This document shows, in pieces, positions 19,749 through 29,934 of a stretch of DNA of 52,281 nt (position 1 is its first letter; each line of letters begins with the position of its first letter). The notes beneath the pieces were generated by a model that saw only the letters and a program-made list of their open reading frames with translations, searched no databases and was not told the DNA's origin. The stretch comes from Pyrinomonadaceae bacterium (lineage in GTDB: Bacteria > Acidobacteriota > Blastocatellia > Pyrinomonadales > Pyrinomonadaceae), in NCBI GenBank assembly GCA_023717565.1, contig JAMQPI010000510.1, positions 1-52,281 on the forward strand, in the 5' to 3' direction. Both the position numbers and the translations under genes were made by a program.

Positions 19749-20714
19749 TCACTTGATTTCATATCTTCCGCGATAAGCGTCGGGGGTTAGGCCTGTGCGC
19801 CGTCGGAAGTTGATACGGAAACGCTCTTCACTATCAAGCCCTACGCGGCGTGCAACTTCAGCGATTGAAACCTCGCTCTTCGTCAGGAGAATCTTGGCTT
19901 CCTCAACTCTGCGTTCATTGAGGTAACGATGAATGCTCTTGCCGGTAGATGCCCTGAATGCTCGCGCAAGTCTCACAGGCTCGATGCCAACAGCACGGGC
20001 GATCTCTTGTGTCGAGAGATTCCGATCAAGGCTCTGGTTGATGTAGTCAAGCGTTGTCTCCAGGAGATATTTAGGAAATCCTCCAGCCTCTTTGGTTGCG
20101 CATGTTTCTTCCGCGTAGTACTTGACGAGGTGTGTCGCCAGAGTTTCGATTAGTAAGTTCACGTATTCCCGAGCGCCACGACGGCTCGTCAGCTCTTCCT
20201 CCAACTGATAAATGGTTTGCTCGGCTAGCGAATCAACCGCGCCTAATACCGGGACTATCGCCGTCGGTCTCCCGACTGCACTAGCGGCGCGGTCAATCAC
20301 TGAAGGGCTGAGATGCAGTTGTAGGAATTCGCAGGGCTCGACGTATGCTCCGCCGATTGAAAAGCGGTACGGCGCTATGGTCATGTCGCCGCGACGCAAC
20401 GTTAATCGAGTACGCTTTTCGCCGCACCAGACTTCAACCTTTGACGGGCCGTCAAGCTGAATCGAAATGGAATGCATAAGGAAACTTTGGGGCAAAACAG
20501 CAATGCCGGATTGTCGATGGTGCTCAAATATGAAGTCGAGATGTTGAAGCACTCTGTTCCCTATCATTCGAGGCGTCATTGATCCCATTGAATTCGACAC
20601 CGTCCCGCTCGTCTTAACTATGGTTCGATGCCGACGATTTACATCCAGTTCGATTCGTCGAACGCATCGACCCCTATGATCCCACTCTGAGTAGCAGCAC
20701 TCAACGCTGATCAC
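19749..20714 (-). CDS. AraC family transcriptional regulator
   Basis: NLSTQEIARAVGIEPVRLARAFRASTGKSIHRYLNERRVEEAKILLTKSEVSIAEVARRVGLDSEERFRINFRRRTGLTPDAYR. Confidence 0.92.
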   Translation of the reverse strand: MISVECCYSEWDHRGRCVRRIELDVNRRHRTIVKTSGTVSNSMGSMTPRMIGNRVLQHLDFIFEHHRQSGIAVLPQSFLMHSISIQLDGPSKVEVWCGEKRTRLTLRRGDMTIAPYRFSIGGAYVEPCEFLQLHLSPSVIDRAASAVGRPTAIVPVLGAVDSLAEQTIYQLEEELTSRRGAREYVNLLIETLATHLVKYYAEETCATKEAGGFPKYLLETTLDYINQSLDRNLSTQEIARAVGIEPVRLARAFRASTGKSIHRYLNERRVEEAKILLTKSEVSIAEVARRVGLDSEERFRINFRRRTGLTPDAYRGRYEIK

Positions 20715-20828
20715 TCTTCATAAAAGCAAAAGCTGGTGATCTTGAGCAACTGCAAGCAAGACGAGGAGACGTAACTTTGTTTATGGTCGCATTTCCATTG
20801 AGGAAACCATTAGAAAAGAGGCAAGCAG

Positions 20829-21035
20829 TTGAAGTCACAGATCAAGGTAATAAAGCGGAACCGGGAGATCATTCCCACTGACGGCCCGGCGCCGGGCGAA
20901 TCAAAGTCGGTTGAACAGAGCGCGCGCGAAATCACAATCGTTATTAAGAACTGGATTGCCGAGTCCAGACAAAGTAAGCGTGACCAGAAACAGTTCTCTT
21001 CACTTTTCCTTTCTCAGATGAAGGTTACCAATTAA
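20829..21035 (+). CDS. Small hypothetical protein (68 aa, TTG start)
   Basis: KVIKRNREIIPTDGPAPGESKSVEQSAREITIVIKNWIAESRQSKRDQKQF; AAAAGAGG upstream. Coding-like composition. Confidence 0.5.
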   Translation: MKSQIKVIKRNREIIPTDGPAPGESKSVEQSAREITIVIKNWIAESRQSKRDQKQFSSLFLSQMKVTN

Positions 21036-21133
21036 GAGTCAAAAGTTGACTAAGTTGTCAGACAACCCGAGCTCTACCCTTTGTCAAGATATTCGTCTTA
21101 AGGCTCTAATTTGAACCTCAAGTCGAATCGAGC

Positions 21134-21322
21134 TTAAGGACAGCTTAGTCGAGAGTTGGCTTGAAGGTCTTTCGGCTCGTTGTCGGGTATCTTTGTTTTT
21201 TGCGTTTCGTCCTCGGACTGATCCACGTGCGTGGCTTGTTCAATGCCAAGTGTCCAGGATGGCGGGTCGCTCGCTGGAAAAGTATCACTCAGGGTCTTAT
21301 CAATATCCTCTTCACTAATCAT
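21134..21322 (-). CDS. Small acidic protein with DTFPASDPPSWT motif
   Basis: MISEEDIDKTLSDTFPASDPPSWTLGIEQ...: recognisable small-protein motif of unknown function; just downstream of panB. Confidence 0.6.
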   Translation of the reverse strand: MISEEDIDKTLSDTFPASDPPSWTLGIEQATHVDQSEDETQKTKIPDNEPKDLQANSRLSCP

Positions 21323-21360
21323 TCTTGATCCGCCCAATCTCTTCGTCGCCCCGCCGCCTG

Positions 21361-22179
21361 TTATGCCACTTCGCGGTTGACCTGGTGAATCTGAGAATAG
21401 CTCTCGATGTCGTTGGGGAAATTCCCGCTCTTTACATCCTGGTCGTAGGCATTAAGCGCAGTCTGAATAGTATCGAACACTTTCGCGTAGGTCCTCAGAA
21501 ACTTTGGCTTAAATCCTGGATTCATGCCGATCATATCCTGATACACAAGGACCTGCCCGCTCACACCCGGACCGGCGCCGATGCCGATGGTTGGAATCTT
21601 TAGCAGGTTCGTCACTTGTCGGGCAGCCTCGGTGGGTACGCATTCGAGCACCAGCGCGAAACAACCAGCCTGCTCAAGTTCACGCGCCTCTGAAGCAAGA
21701 ATTTTGACCGCAGCGTTGGTGCGCGCTTGCACCTTCATGCCGCCGAGTGCGTGGACTGATTGGGGCGTGAGACCGAGATGGCCCATCACCGGCACTCCGG
21801 AGTCAACGATGTGTCGAACAATGTTAGCATGGCCATGGACGCCCTCAAGCTTGACCGCATGAGCACCTGCGCTCATCAATTCATGCACCGAATGCATGGC
21901 ATCCTTCAATCCTTTGCGATAAGAGAGAAACGGCAAGTCGGCGACAATGAACTTGGACGAAGCACCTCGGGCCACGGCGGCGGTATGCAATGTCATCATT
22001 GATGTAGTGGCCGAGAGAGTATTGGGAAACCCGTGCATCGTCATAGCCAGGCTGTCGCCGACCAGAATGCAATCAATACTCGACTCTGCCACCGCGCGCG
22101 CGCTGGAGTAGTCATAGCAGGTGACCATGGAGATCTTGCGTCCTTCATCCTTCATCTTTTGAAAATCGAGCACGTTCAT
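21361..22179 (-). CDS. panB: 3-methyl-2-oxobutanoate hydroxymethyltransferase
   Basis: MVTCYDYSSARAVAESSIDCILVGDSLAMTMHGFPNTLSAT, VMGHLGLTPQSVHALGG, LVLECVPTEAARQVT, GIGAGPGVSGQVLVYQDMIGM. Confidence 0.96.
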   Translation of the reverse strand: MNVLDFQKMKDEGRKISMVTCYDYSSARAVAESSIDCILVGDSLAMTMHGFPNTLSATTSMMTLHTAAVARGASSKFIVADLPFLSYRKGLKDAMHSVHELMSAGAHAVKLEGVHGHANIVRHIVDSGVPVMGHLGLTPQSVHALGGMKVQARTNAAVKILASEARELEQAGCFALVLECVPTEAARQVTNLLKIPTIGIGAGPGVSGQVLVYQDMIGMNPGFKPKFLRTYAKVFDTIQTALNAYDQDVKSGNFPNDIESYSQIHQVNREVA

Positions 22180-22203
22180 AGCGGCACCAATCCTTTTCGG
22201 TTG

Positions 22204-23877
22204 TTAACTCACATCAAAATAAATCTTCATTGGTTTCATGCACGCGATCAGAACAATAGCGAACATTGCAACGCAGGCGATCGCCAGATAACCATCGGCA
22301 TACGCCATTGTGTAGGCTTGTAACTTAACCTGGCCTCCCAATAATAAAGCCGCCCGAGCTTGCGCCTCCTCAGCTCCGACCGAACCAGGAAACAACCCCT
22401 GCGTAAGGAGGTGCACTCGTTCGCCTGTTAACCAGTTTCCGGCTTCGACATGCAGACCAATCATGTTGGAATGGAATTGCTCGCGAACTGTGATCAGCCT
22501 TTGCATTATCGCCGTGCCGGCTTCTCCGCCGAACAAACGAATGCAATGAATGAACGAAGCATAAGTAAGCACCTTGATCGGGTTAGAGAGTGCGCTGGTA
22601 TCGAACGCATTCTGCACGAAGGATCCAACCAGTGCAGTGAAGCTCACAGCGAGCCCCAATCCGATGACGATCTGCGAAACTAGGAAGTTGTTACCTGACC
22701 ACGCGCTGGTTAGTTGAGCATTGATCAGGCATGCGATGGCCACGACTGTGAAGCCCGAGGCAAACACTAGTCTGTTATCGAACCGCCTCATCAAGCGCGC
22801 CGCCGTAACTCCGCCGAGCACAAGAGGCAAGATCAACCATAGCAACACGTACCCGGTTTGCAGAGGTCGATAGTTTTGTGTTAGCGCCAGAATCGCAGGC
22901 AGTAGTAAAGCGATTGCCAGCATCACGAAGCGAAAGCAGAACAAAGCGGCACACAAAATGGCGGTGTTCCGGTTAACCAGGAAGATTGGATTCACCATCG
23001 GATTCGGCGAAAGCCATCGCCGAATCACAGTCGCTATTATCAAAAAAGCTGCCGTAGCGACCAACCCAACAATCACGCCGGAGTTCAGCCAATCCAATCG
23101 TTCACCTTGATCGAGGGCGCCGTAGATAAGACTCAAGGCCAGACTGCCATAGAGAAAACCTCTCCAGCTCAAGATGGGCTTAGGTCCCGAACGCGGTGGC
23201 GGATTTGGGATGGCCAGGTAAATGCAAAGCATCATCAACGGAGTTAAGAATGCGCTTTGCCAGAAGATCCAGTGCCACGATAAGTGCTCGACATACCAAG
23301 CTTCGAGTGCTGTTCCTATGCTGGTTGCACCAACTATGTCCATCGAATAGATACCAATGGCAAATACGACGTAGCGCAGCGGTAGCGCTCGGAGGGCGTA
23401 GCTTAGCGTCAATGGATAGAACGTGCCTGACGCCAGCCCGCTGATCACCTGTAAGCAAAGCATCGTCTGCAAGTTTGGCGACAATGGCAGGAGCATCGAA
23501 CAGAGAATAAAAACTGTCGCCGAAGACAACAGCACCCGTCGCGGACCCAGTAAACCGCCGAGGTACACAGAGAACGGCCCCATAAACATCAAGGCCATGT
23601 TGTAAGCGGTGGGGATCCAACTCGCTTCATCGATTCCCAGGCTCAGCGCGCCACGAAGATCCGGCAGACCAACACTGATCAGACGGCCGTTCAAAGTAAC
23701 GATACCGGCACCGAGGAATACTCCAAGAGTTCCAACATAGGGATTTTGACTTAGCGAGCCGACTACACGTACGAGACCCAATCGCCAATCAGCCAGCGTT
23801 GAGTGGAGATTTGAAGTTTGACCCAGTGCTACGCTCATGCTCGAGATCTCAAGGAACCGCTCCCTGTGGGACGTCAC
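22204..23877 (-). CDS. MFS transporter, DHA2 (EmrB-like) family
   Basis: About 14 TM segments; DEASWIPTAYNMALMFMGPFSVYLGGLLGPRRVLL; GTGA overlap with upstream HlyD gene. Confidence 0.88.
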   Translation of the reverse strand: MTSHRERFLEISSMSVALGQTSNLHSTLADWRLGLVRVVGSLSQNPYVGTLGVFLGAGIVTLNGRLISVGLPDLRGALSLGIDEASWIPTAYNMALMFMGPFSVYLGGLLGPRRVLLSSATVFILCSMLLPLSPNLQTMLCLQVISGLASGTFYPLTLSYALRALPLRYVVFAIGIYSMDIVGATSIGTALEAWYVEHLSWHWIFWQSAFLTPLMMLCIYLAIPNPPPRSGPKPILSWRGFLYGSLALSLIYGALDQGERLDWLNSGVIVGLVATAAFLIIATVIRRWLSPNPMVNPIFLVNRNTAILCAALFCFRFVMLAIALLLPAILALTQNYRPLQTGYVLLWLILPLVLGGVTAARLMRRFDNRLVFASGFTVVAIACLINAQLTSAWSGNNFLVSQIVIGLGLAVSFTALVGSFVQNAFDTSALSNPIKVLTYASFIHCIRLFGGEAGTAIMQRLITVREQFHSNMIGLHVEAGNWLTGERVHLLTQGLFPGSVGAEEAQARAALLLGGQVKLQAYTMAYADGYLAIACVAMFAIVLIACMKPMKIYFDVS

Positions 23878-25361
23878 ACTTTTCCTTTAGACGTAGTTTT
23901 GATCTTCGCAATTACTGACATGCCCGGACGAAGTCGCTCGGCTAGGCCGGGACTAGGATCGAGCACTATCTTTACCGGAATTCGCTGAACAACCTTTGTG
24001 TAGTTCCCTGTGGCATTGTCCGGCGGTAGCAGGGCGAATTGTGAACCGCTGGCTGGAGCTATCTCCTCAACGTGGCCTCGCAGAGTAACGCCCGGGAAGG
24101 TGTCTACAGTTATTTCTGCTCCGTCACCTTTTGCGACATTTGTAAGTTGCGTCTCTTCATAATTTGCCTGCACCCAGATGGTATTATCGACAAGCGAAAT
24201 CACTTGCGTACCCGGTGAGACCAATTGTCCAATTCTCACTTTTCGCTCGCCTACTATTCCATCGGTTGGTGCGAGAATTCGTGTGTAGTCAAGATTCGTC
24301 TGCGCGACTTTGAGCGCTTCTTGTTTGGCGTTGAGGTCAGCTTGGAGTTGCTGTTCCTGAGCATCCAAAACCGCACGCTGTTTGATCTGCGCTTCAACTT
24401 CCGCGGTCTTGCCCGATGATTGTGCTAGAGCACGAAGTCGTTCTGCTTGGCGCGATGCTACCCCGGCGTGGGTTTTTGAAACATCTGCTCGCCTGCTTTC
24501 GAGATAAGCTCGCGCCTGCGCTAATTCTGCTTTCCGGCTATCGAGGATGGCTGCAAAGCGTTCCTCATCCGCGACCACCTGCTCCAGTTTCTGTTTGGTG
24601 GCTGAGCCCATCTCAACCAGCGCCTCCTGGCGCTGTCTCTCCAGCCGAGTTCTTTCAGCGTCGGCTTGCGCGGCTGCGACGGCTGCTTCGGCATCAGGAA
24701 TCTTTGCTTGAGCGGCTGCCAATGCGGCTTGGGCATTGTCTACGTCAGCCTCTGCGCCATTGATCGCTGCTCCGCTTTGGAGGATGTCAGCGCTGGCCGC
24801 CTGGATCCCGGTTTGTGCCTGCAAAATTCTCGTGTTCTGCAATTCTTTCTGTTTCGAATTGTTCACCAGAGCCGCCTGTGCCGCTTCCACGCCGGCTTGG
24901 GCCTGCGCAACCTGAGCCTTGAAGTCGTCGTCTTTCAGTTGCACTAGCAGATCGCCGGCCTTCACTCTCTGATAATCGGCGACTGCAACTTGTGCGACCG
25001 TGCCAGAAACCCGAGTACTTAACGGAGTAATATCCGCGCGCAAAAAAGCATCGTCCGTTCTTTGTGTGCTGCCGCCTCCCACGAAGCGATTCCAACCACC
25101 GGTAATCCCAAAAAGAATGCCGGCTGCCAACAAGAGGACCACGAGAGGGACTGACTTTTTGAGGCTAATTCGACGGTTCACGCTCGGATTATCTGCAGTG
25201 ACGTTCGCAGGGCTCTTTTCGGCCGCCCCGGGTTCGCGAGTTGTAACGTCAACTCGATCGCCATTCGGTGAGAGAGGTTTCTTTGCCTCGGTTTGTTCTT
25301 CGACTACGCTCGTCTTCTTAATAGTGGCCGGTTCCGACATGCGTTTGTTCTCGTCAGCCAT
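23874..25361 (-). CDS. HlyD/EmrA family efflux adaptor
   Basis: N-terminal TM, coiled-coil hairpin, TNLDYTRILAPTDGIVGERKVRIGQLVSPGTQVISLV lipoyl half motif. Confidence 0.92.
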   Translation of the reverse strand: MADENKRMSEPATIKKTSVVEEQTEAKKPLSPNGDRVDVTTREPGAAEKSPANVTADNPSVNRRISLKKSVPLVVLLLAAGILFGITGGWNRFVGGGSTQRTDDAFLRADITPLSTRVSGTVAQVAVADYQRVKAGDLLVQLKDDDFKAQVAQAQAGVEAAQAALVNNSKQKELQNTRILQAQTGIQAASADILQSGAAINGAEADVDNAQAALAAAQAKIPDAEAAVAAAQADAERTRLERQRQEALVEMGSATKQKLEQVVADEERFAAILDSRKAELAQARAYLESRRADVSKTHAGVASRQAERLRALAQSSGKTAEVEAQIKQRAVLDAQEQQLQADLNAKQEALKVAQTNLDYTRILAPTDGIVGERKVRIGQLVSPGTQVISLVDNTIWVQANYEETQLTNVAKGDGAEITVDTFPGVTLRGHVEEIAPASGSQFALLPPDNATGNYTKVVQRIPVKIVLDPSPGLAERLRPGMSVIAKIKTTSKGKV

Positions 25362-25362
25362 G

Positions 25363-26715
25363 CTATTTGTCCTCTCCGATTGCTTTCTCAAACTCAGTTT
25401 TGGCCGTCCAAAAAGCCAGTAAGGCGCTTTGATATCCGTGAGACGCTTCGGCCAGAGATGCTTGCGACTGGAGTACGTCCGACAACATCACTGCTTGATA
25501 TTTGTAACGACCCGTTGTCACTCGCAAATTTTCTCTCGCTGAACTTTCCGCAACTCTGGCTACCCGAAGTCCTTGACCACTCTGCTGGAGCTTTCTCAAC
25601 TTATCGCCAACATCGATCAGAACCTGATCTTCGGTCTCATTTAGTTCGTTCTTCGCCTGCTCGACCACTTTGTCTTTTTCGGCCAGTTGATGCTTCTTTC
25701 GACCCCAGTCGAAAAACTCCCAGCTCACCACGACGCCGACATTGGCGAAGTTTTTCGGAATCACCGGAGCGTAGTTCCGCGGAGTCAGGTAAACGAACCC
25801 AACACTTACATCGGGTATGTACTCGGATTTCTTAATGCGTCGGTCCAGTGTCGTCTGTTCTATAGCTAGTCTCGCCTGTTGCAGTTCAGGACGGCGCTCA
25901 ACAGCGAGTCTTCTCGCGGCAACCAGGTCGGTTTCAAACGGTGTAAACTCTGGGACACCCGCCACTTCGAATGAAGTGTCTACAGCTCTCCCAAGCAGAG
26001 AGTTCAGTCGTTCTTTTTGCGTCGCCAACTGATTACTCAACTCAAGCTGTTCATACTCGACTTTAGCGAGTCGGGTTTGGACGACGAGTAGGTCCGCTTT
26101 AAGCGACACCTGCTGAATTACGTAATCGCCTGTTACCTTGTCCAACTCACGATATGACTTCAGGGCTTCTTCCACGCTGCTTAAGGCGCTGCTCGTTTGC
26201 AGAATGGAGTAGTACGTCTTCTTCACCTGATCAATCGTATCGTGCTGCTGCTGCCGCAGCTTCGCCTGGGCCAACTCGCGCGAGACTCTCTGTAATTTGA
26301 TGTTAAGTCCGATTCGATATTGCTGCGTCAGCGGTTCAATAACTGAGGTGGCAAAGATTGCAGTAGGTTTACGGCGATCATTCAGTGTGAAGAAAGGTCC
26401 GAGACCGGGAAACACGTTGTTAGCGGGATTCGGGACCCGTAATTCGTTGTTCGCCAGATTGCCTGAAACGCTGGTGTACATATGCAACAACGGAAGGCGG
26501 TAGGTCTTGGCGGCCGAGATATTCTCATCAGTCCTCTCGACCTCTAGCTTTGCGATCTTCATTGCATGATTGTCGCTTAGAGCCAGGTTGATCGCTTGGT
26601 CAAGAAGAAGCGACTCGCCAGAGGCAGGCTCCGCTTGTTGAGCATGAACTACTCCCTGCGCCAAGAATACTAAGAGCAGACCGACAGCCGGGAGGTTCAC
26701 TAGTCTCACAGGCAT
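25363..26715 (-). CDS. TolC family outer membrane efflux protein
   Basis: Signal peptide; repeated outer-membrane-efflux heptad helices; VSWEFFDWGRKKHQL; tight linkage to HlyD and MFS genes. Confidence 0.9.
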   Translation of the reverse strand: MPVRLVNLPAVGLLLVFLAQGVVHAQQAEPASGESLLLDQAINLALSDNHAMKIAKLEVERTDENISAAKTYRLPLLHMYTSVSGNLANNELRVPNPANNVFPGLGPFFTLNDRRKPTAIFATSVIEPLTQQYRIGLNIKLQRVSRELAQAKLRQQQHDTIDQVKKTYYSILQTSSALSSVEEALKSYRELDKVTGDYVIQQVSLKADLLVVQTRLAKVEYEQLELSNQLATQKERLNSLLGRAVDTSFEVAGVPEFTPFETDLVAARRLAVERRPELQQARLAIEQTTLDRRIKKSEYIPDVSVGFVYLTPRNYAPVIPKNFANVGVVVSWEFFDWGRKKHQLAEKDKVVEQAKNELNETEDQVLIDVGDKLRKLQQSGQGLRVARVAESSARENLRVTTGRYKYQAVMLSDVLQSQASLAEASHGYQSALLAFWTAKTEFEKAIGEDK

Positions 26716-27154
26716 AAATTCCTCAATCTCCCATAGCCGCTCACCCAGAAACTCGGAGTTGGCCGTTTAGCATTCCTATCCGATTCATCATTAATGTGCT
26801 CACCTCACCTGACCTGAGGATTGTAGTAATCGGTGTAGTTGGCTTCTTTCCAAATTTCGCCAGAACCTGCTTGATTTTGCTTCACTTGCCTCTTCCGTTT
26901 TTTCTTTAGCCGTGAGGATGCTCTTAGGTGTTGCGCGCAGCACGCAGCCTTCGCAGTGTCCGGAAACTTGCGTTTGCCGCAACGCGATCTCAGGCGCGGA
27001 GGAACGCACAGAGCAAAATCAAGTAGGTCTGAGCAGTATTCGGGAAGAACCGCTGAGGCATGTAGGAACAATATTCCTGCTCTGATACATCCGCTCCACA
27101 GCGACCTGGAGAAAAGCACGCGTCGAGCGGGAAAGATTGAGACGAGGACGACGT

Positions 27155-28438
27155 ATGAAGAGTGAAACGAAAAGACTAAAGGTTGTAATTATCGGCGGTG
27201 GCTTTGGCGGTTTGTCCGCCGCCAAGAAACTTTCGGGCAGTCCGGTTGATGTCACGCTTATCGATCGCAAAAATCACCATACGTTCCAGCCGCTCCTTTA
27301 TCAGGTGGCTACTTCCGTCCTGTCAGCGGGTGAGATTGCGTCGCCACTGCGCCATATTCTGCGCCGCGCGCCGAACGTCGAAGTGATCTTAGGCGAGGTC
27401 GCGGACTTCGACGCCGATGCGCGGCGTGTCCTTTTAAAAGATGGATCGGAACTTAGCTACGACTATCTGATCGTGGCTGCCGGTGCACGCCACTCTTATT
27501 TCGGCCACGACGAATGGGAGCACGACGCGCCAGGCCTGAAGACCATTGAGGACGCGCTGGAGATCCGCCGCCGCGTGCTGCTCGCGTTCGAGCGCGCCGA
27601 GCGGGAGGCGTATCTGACCGGTCAACACGGGCCACTCAACTTCGCGATCATCGGCGGCGGGCCCACTGGCATTGAGCTGTCGGGAGCGATCGCCGAGATT
27701 GCACGCCAAGTTCTCGCCAGTGATTTCAAGGCGATAGACGCAACCAAGGCGCGCGTCATGCTCTTCGAAGGCTTGCCCCGTGTGCTGAGCGTCTACCCCG
27801 AGGATATATCCCGAAAAGCGGAAGAGCAGTTGAAAGAGTTGGGCGTCGAGGTGCGCACTAACAGCATGGTCACAGCAGTCGAGTCGAATCGGATCAAGGT
27901 CGGCGATGAATGGATTCGTACGAGCGTGACCTTGTGGGCTACGGGCGTTGCTGCCTCGCCGCTCGGCAAAAAACTCGCCGCGCAGGCTCAAGATGTGCAA
28001 GTCGACAGGGCTGGCCGCGTGCCCATCGCTCCGGACCTAAGCCTCTCCGGGCGTCGCGAGATTTTTGTCATCGGAGACTTAGCTTCGCTCAAGGATGCAA
28101 ACGGAAAACCCGTTCCCGGACTTGGGGCGGCCGCGCTGCAAGAGGGCAGAACGGCAGCGTCCAATATTCTGCGTGACTTGCATGGCGAACCGCGCCTGCC
28201 GTTTAGGTATTTCGACAAAGGAAGCATGGCCACCATAGGGCGCAAACGCGCGGTGGCCCAGATCGGACGCTTGCACGTATCGGGTTATCTCGCATGGCTG
28301 ATGTGGTTGTTTGTTCACCTCATCCTGCTTGTCGGCTTCCGCAACCGGTTAATGGTGATGCGCGAGTGGGTGTGGGCCTTCTTTACGCGCGAGCGCAGCG
28401 CGCGACTCATCACGGGCGAGACGGACACGCCGACCTGA
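27155..28438 (+). CDS. Type II NADH dehydrogenase-like FAD oxidoreductase
   Basis: VVIIGGGFGGLSAAKKL, AIIGGGPTGIELSGAIAEIA, VIGDLASLKDANGKPVPGLGAAALQEGR; C-terminal membrane-associating segment. Confidence 0.92.
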   Translation: MKSETKRLKVVIIGGGFGGLSAAKKLSGSPVDVTLIDRKNHHTFQPLLYQVATSVLSAGEIASPLRHILRRAPNVEVILGEVADFDADARRVLLKDGSELSYDYLIVAAGARHSYFGHDEWEHDAPGLKTIEDALEIRRRVLLAFERAEREAYLTGQHGPLNFAIIGGGPTGIELSGAIAEIARQVLASDFKAIDATKARVMLFEGLPRVLSVYPEDISRKAEEQLKELGVEVRTNSMVTAVESNRIKVGDEWIRTSVTLWATGVAASPLGKKLAAQAQDVQVDRAGRVPIAPDLSLSGRREIFVIGDLASLKDANGKPVPGLGAAALQEGRTAASNILRDLHGEPRLPFRYFDKGSMATIGRKRAVAQIGRLHVSGYLAWLMWLFVHLILLVGFRNRLMVMREWVWAFFTRERSARLITGETDTPT

Positions 28439-28566
28439 AACGCACGTCGAATTGAAGCCCCCGACGCGATACGCGGAGATTTGCCAGTATGATGCCCGAT
28501 GCGGTTGAGCTGACTGTGAAGATTTCGAAAATCCAAAAGAAATTTGACTGATTGAGAGGGCTGTCA

Positions 28567-29934
28567 ATGGACTCAAATCTCTACGACCCTGCATTTTGGA
28601 GCCGGCTTCAGTTTGCCTTCACAATCATCTATCACTATCTGTTCCCGCAGCTCACCATGGGCCTGGCGGGCTTCCTCGTGTATTGGAAATGGCGCGCGCT
28701 GCGAACGGGTGATGAAAAATACAATCGGGCCGTCAGGTTCTGGGCGAAAATCTTCGGATTGAATTTCGCCGTTGGTGTGGTGACCGGCATTCCCATGGAG
28801 TTTCAGTTCGGAACTAACTGGTCTGAGTTTTCCAAGTATGCAGGTGGTGTAATCGGCCAGACGCTGGCAATGGAAGGTATGTTCGCGTTCTTCCTTGAAA
28901 GTGCGTTCATCGGCGCACTCATCTGGGGCGAGAAGCGGCTCGGTCCGCGTTATCACCTCCTCGCAGCGATCGGTGTTGCCCTGGGCAGTTGGCTGTCCGC
29001 TTTCCTCATATTAGTGACGAACGGTTTCATGCAGCATCCGGTGGGCTATCAGATCGAAGCCAACGGCACGCTCGGCATCGCAAGTCTAAGCGCCTACCTG
29101 TTAAATCCCTGGGCCTTGATACAGTTCGCGCACAATCAGATGGCCGCGCTCGTTACCGGAGCGTTCGTGGTTACCGCGGTGGGCGCCTTTTATGCGCTAC
29201 GCGGAATCCATTCGACCCAGGCTGGCCTTTATCTGCGCACGGGAACCTTCGTGGGCTTAGTCGCCTCTTTACTCGTAGCGTTTCCCACAGGAGATCAGCA
29301 GGCAAAGATGGTAGGCCGCCATCAGCCGGTAACGCTGGCGGCGATGGAGGGCAAGTTCACTGGTGGACCGATGGCCGGTGTTGCCGTAATCGGTCAACCG
29401 AATATCGGGGCACGTCGCTTGGAAAATCCGATTGAGGTTCCTGGCGCACTCAGTTTTCTTGCCTACGGCACTTTTCAAAGTTACGTGCGCGGGCTGGATG
29501 AATTTCCCGAGGACCAGTGGCCGGACAATATTGAACTTTTGTATTACTCGTTTCACTTGATGATCACTCTGGGCACGTTGTTCATCATGCTAATGATGGT
29601 CGCGAATTTTCAGCGGTGGCGCGGACGATTGCAATCCAGTACCTGGCTACTTTGGGTTTTGATGCTGGCATTTCCTTTTCCCTATATAGCCAACACGTTG
29701 GGTTGGATGACTGCGGAGCTTGGCCGGCAACCGTGGTTAATCTACGGCCTCTTTCACACGCGTGACGGCTTTAGCAAGGTCGTAAGTAATGGCGACACGA
29801 TTTTTACCTTGATTGGCTTCACCGGTCTGTATTTCGTGCTCGGCTTGCTGTTTCTATATTTGACTGGTCGAGAAATTGCGCATGGCCCCGATGGAGAAGT
29901 TGTTCCCGGTGCCGGCGAGGAGGTGATCGCATGA
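28567..29934 (+). CDS. cydA: Cytochrome bd-type ubiquinol oxidase subunit I
   Basis: SRLQFAFTIIYHYLFPQLTMGLA, GWMTAELGRQPW (GRQPW) motif, multi-TM. Confidence 0.94.
   Translation: MDSNLYDPAFWSRLQFAFTIIYHYLFPQLTMGLAGFLVYWKWRALRTGDEKYNRAVRFWAKIFGLNFAVGVVTGIPMEFQFGTNWSEFSKYAGGVIGQTLAMEGMFAFFLESAFIGALIWGEKRLGPRYHLLAAIGVALGSWLSAFLILVTNGFMQHPVGYQIEANGTLGIASLSAYLLNPWALIQFAHNQMAALVTGAFVVTAVGAFYALRGIHSTQAGLYLRTGTFVGLVASLLVAFPTGDQQAKMVGRHQPVTLAAMEGKFTGGPMAGVAVIGQPNIGARRLENPIEVPGALSFLAYGTFQSYVRGLDEFPEDQWPDNIELLYYSFHLMITLGTLFIMLMMVANFQRWRGRLQSSTWLLWVLMLAFPFPYIANTLGWMTAELGRQPWLIYGLFHTRDGFSKVVSNGDTIFTLIGFTGLYFVLGLLFLYLTGREIAHGPDGEVVPGAGEEVIA

Noticed and set aside
26805-27119. 104-aa reverse-strand ORF in the tolC/NDH-2 intergenic region
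   Set aside because: Arg/Ser/Cys-rich random-like translation, no RBS or motif.
27434-28000. 188-aa reverse-strand ORF inside the NDH-2-like gene
   Set aside because: Antisense to a strongly supported CDS.
29931-29934. cydA/cydB 4-nt overlap as a recoding signal
   Set aside because: Ordinary ATGA translational coupling.
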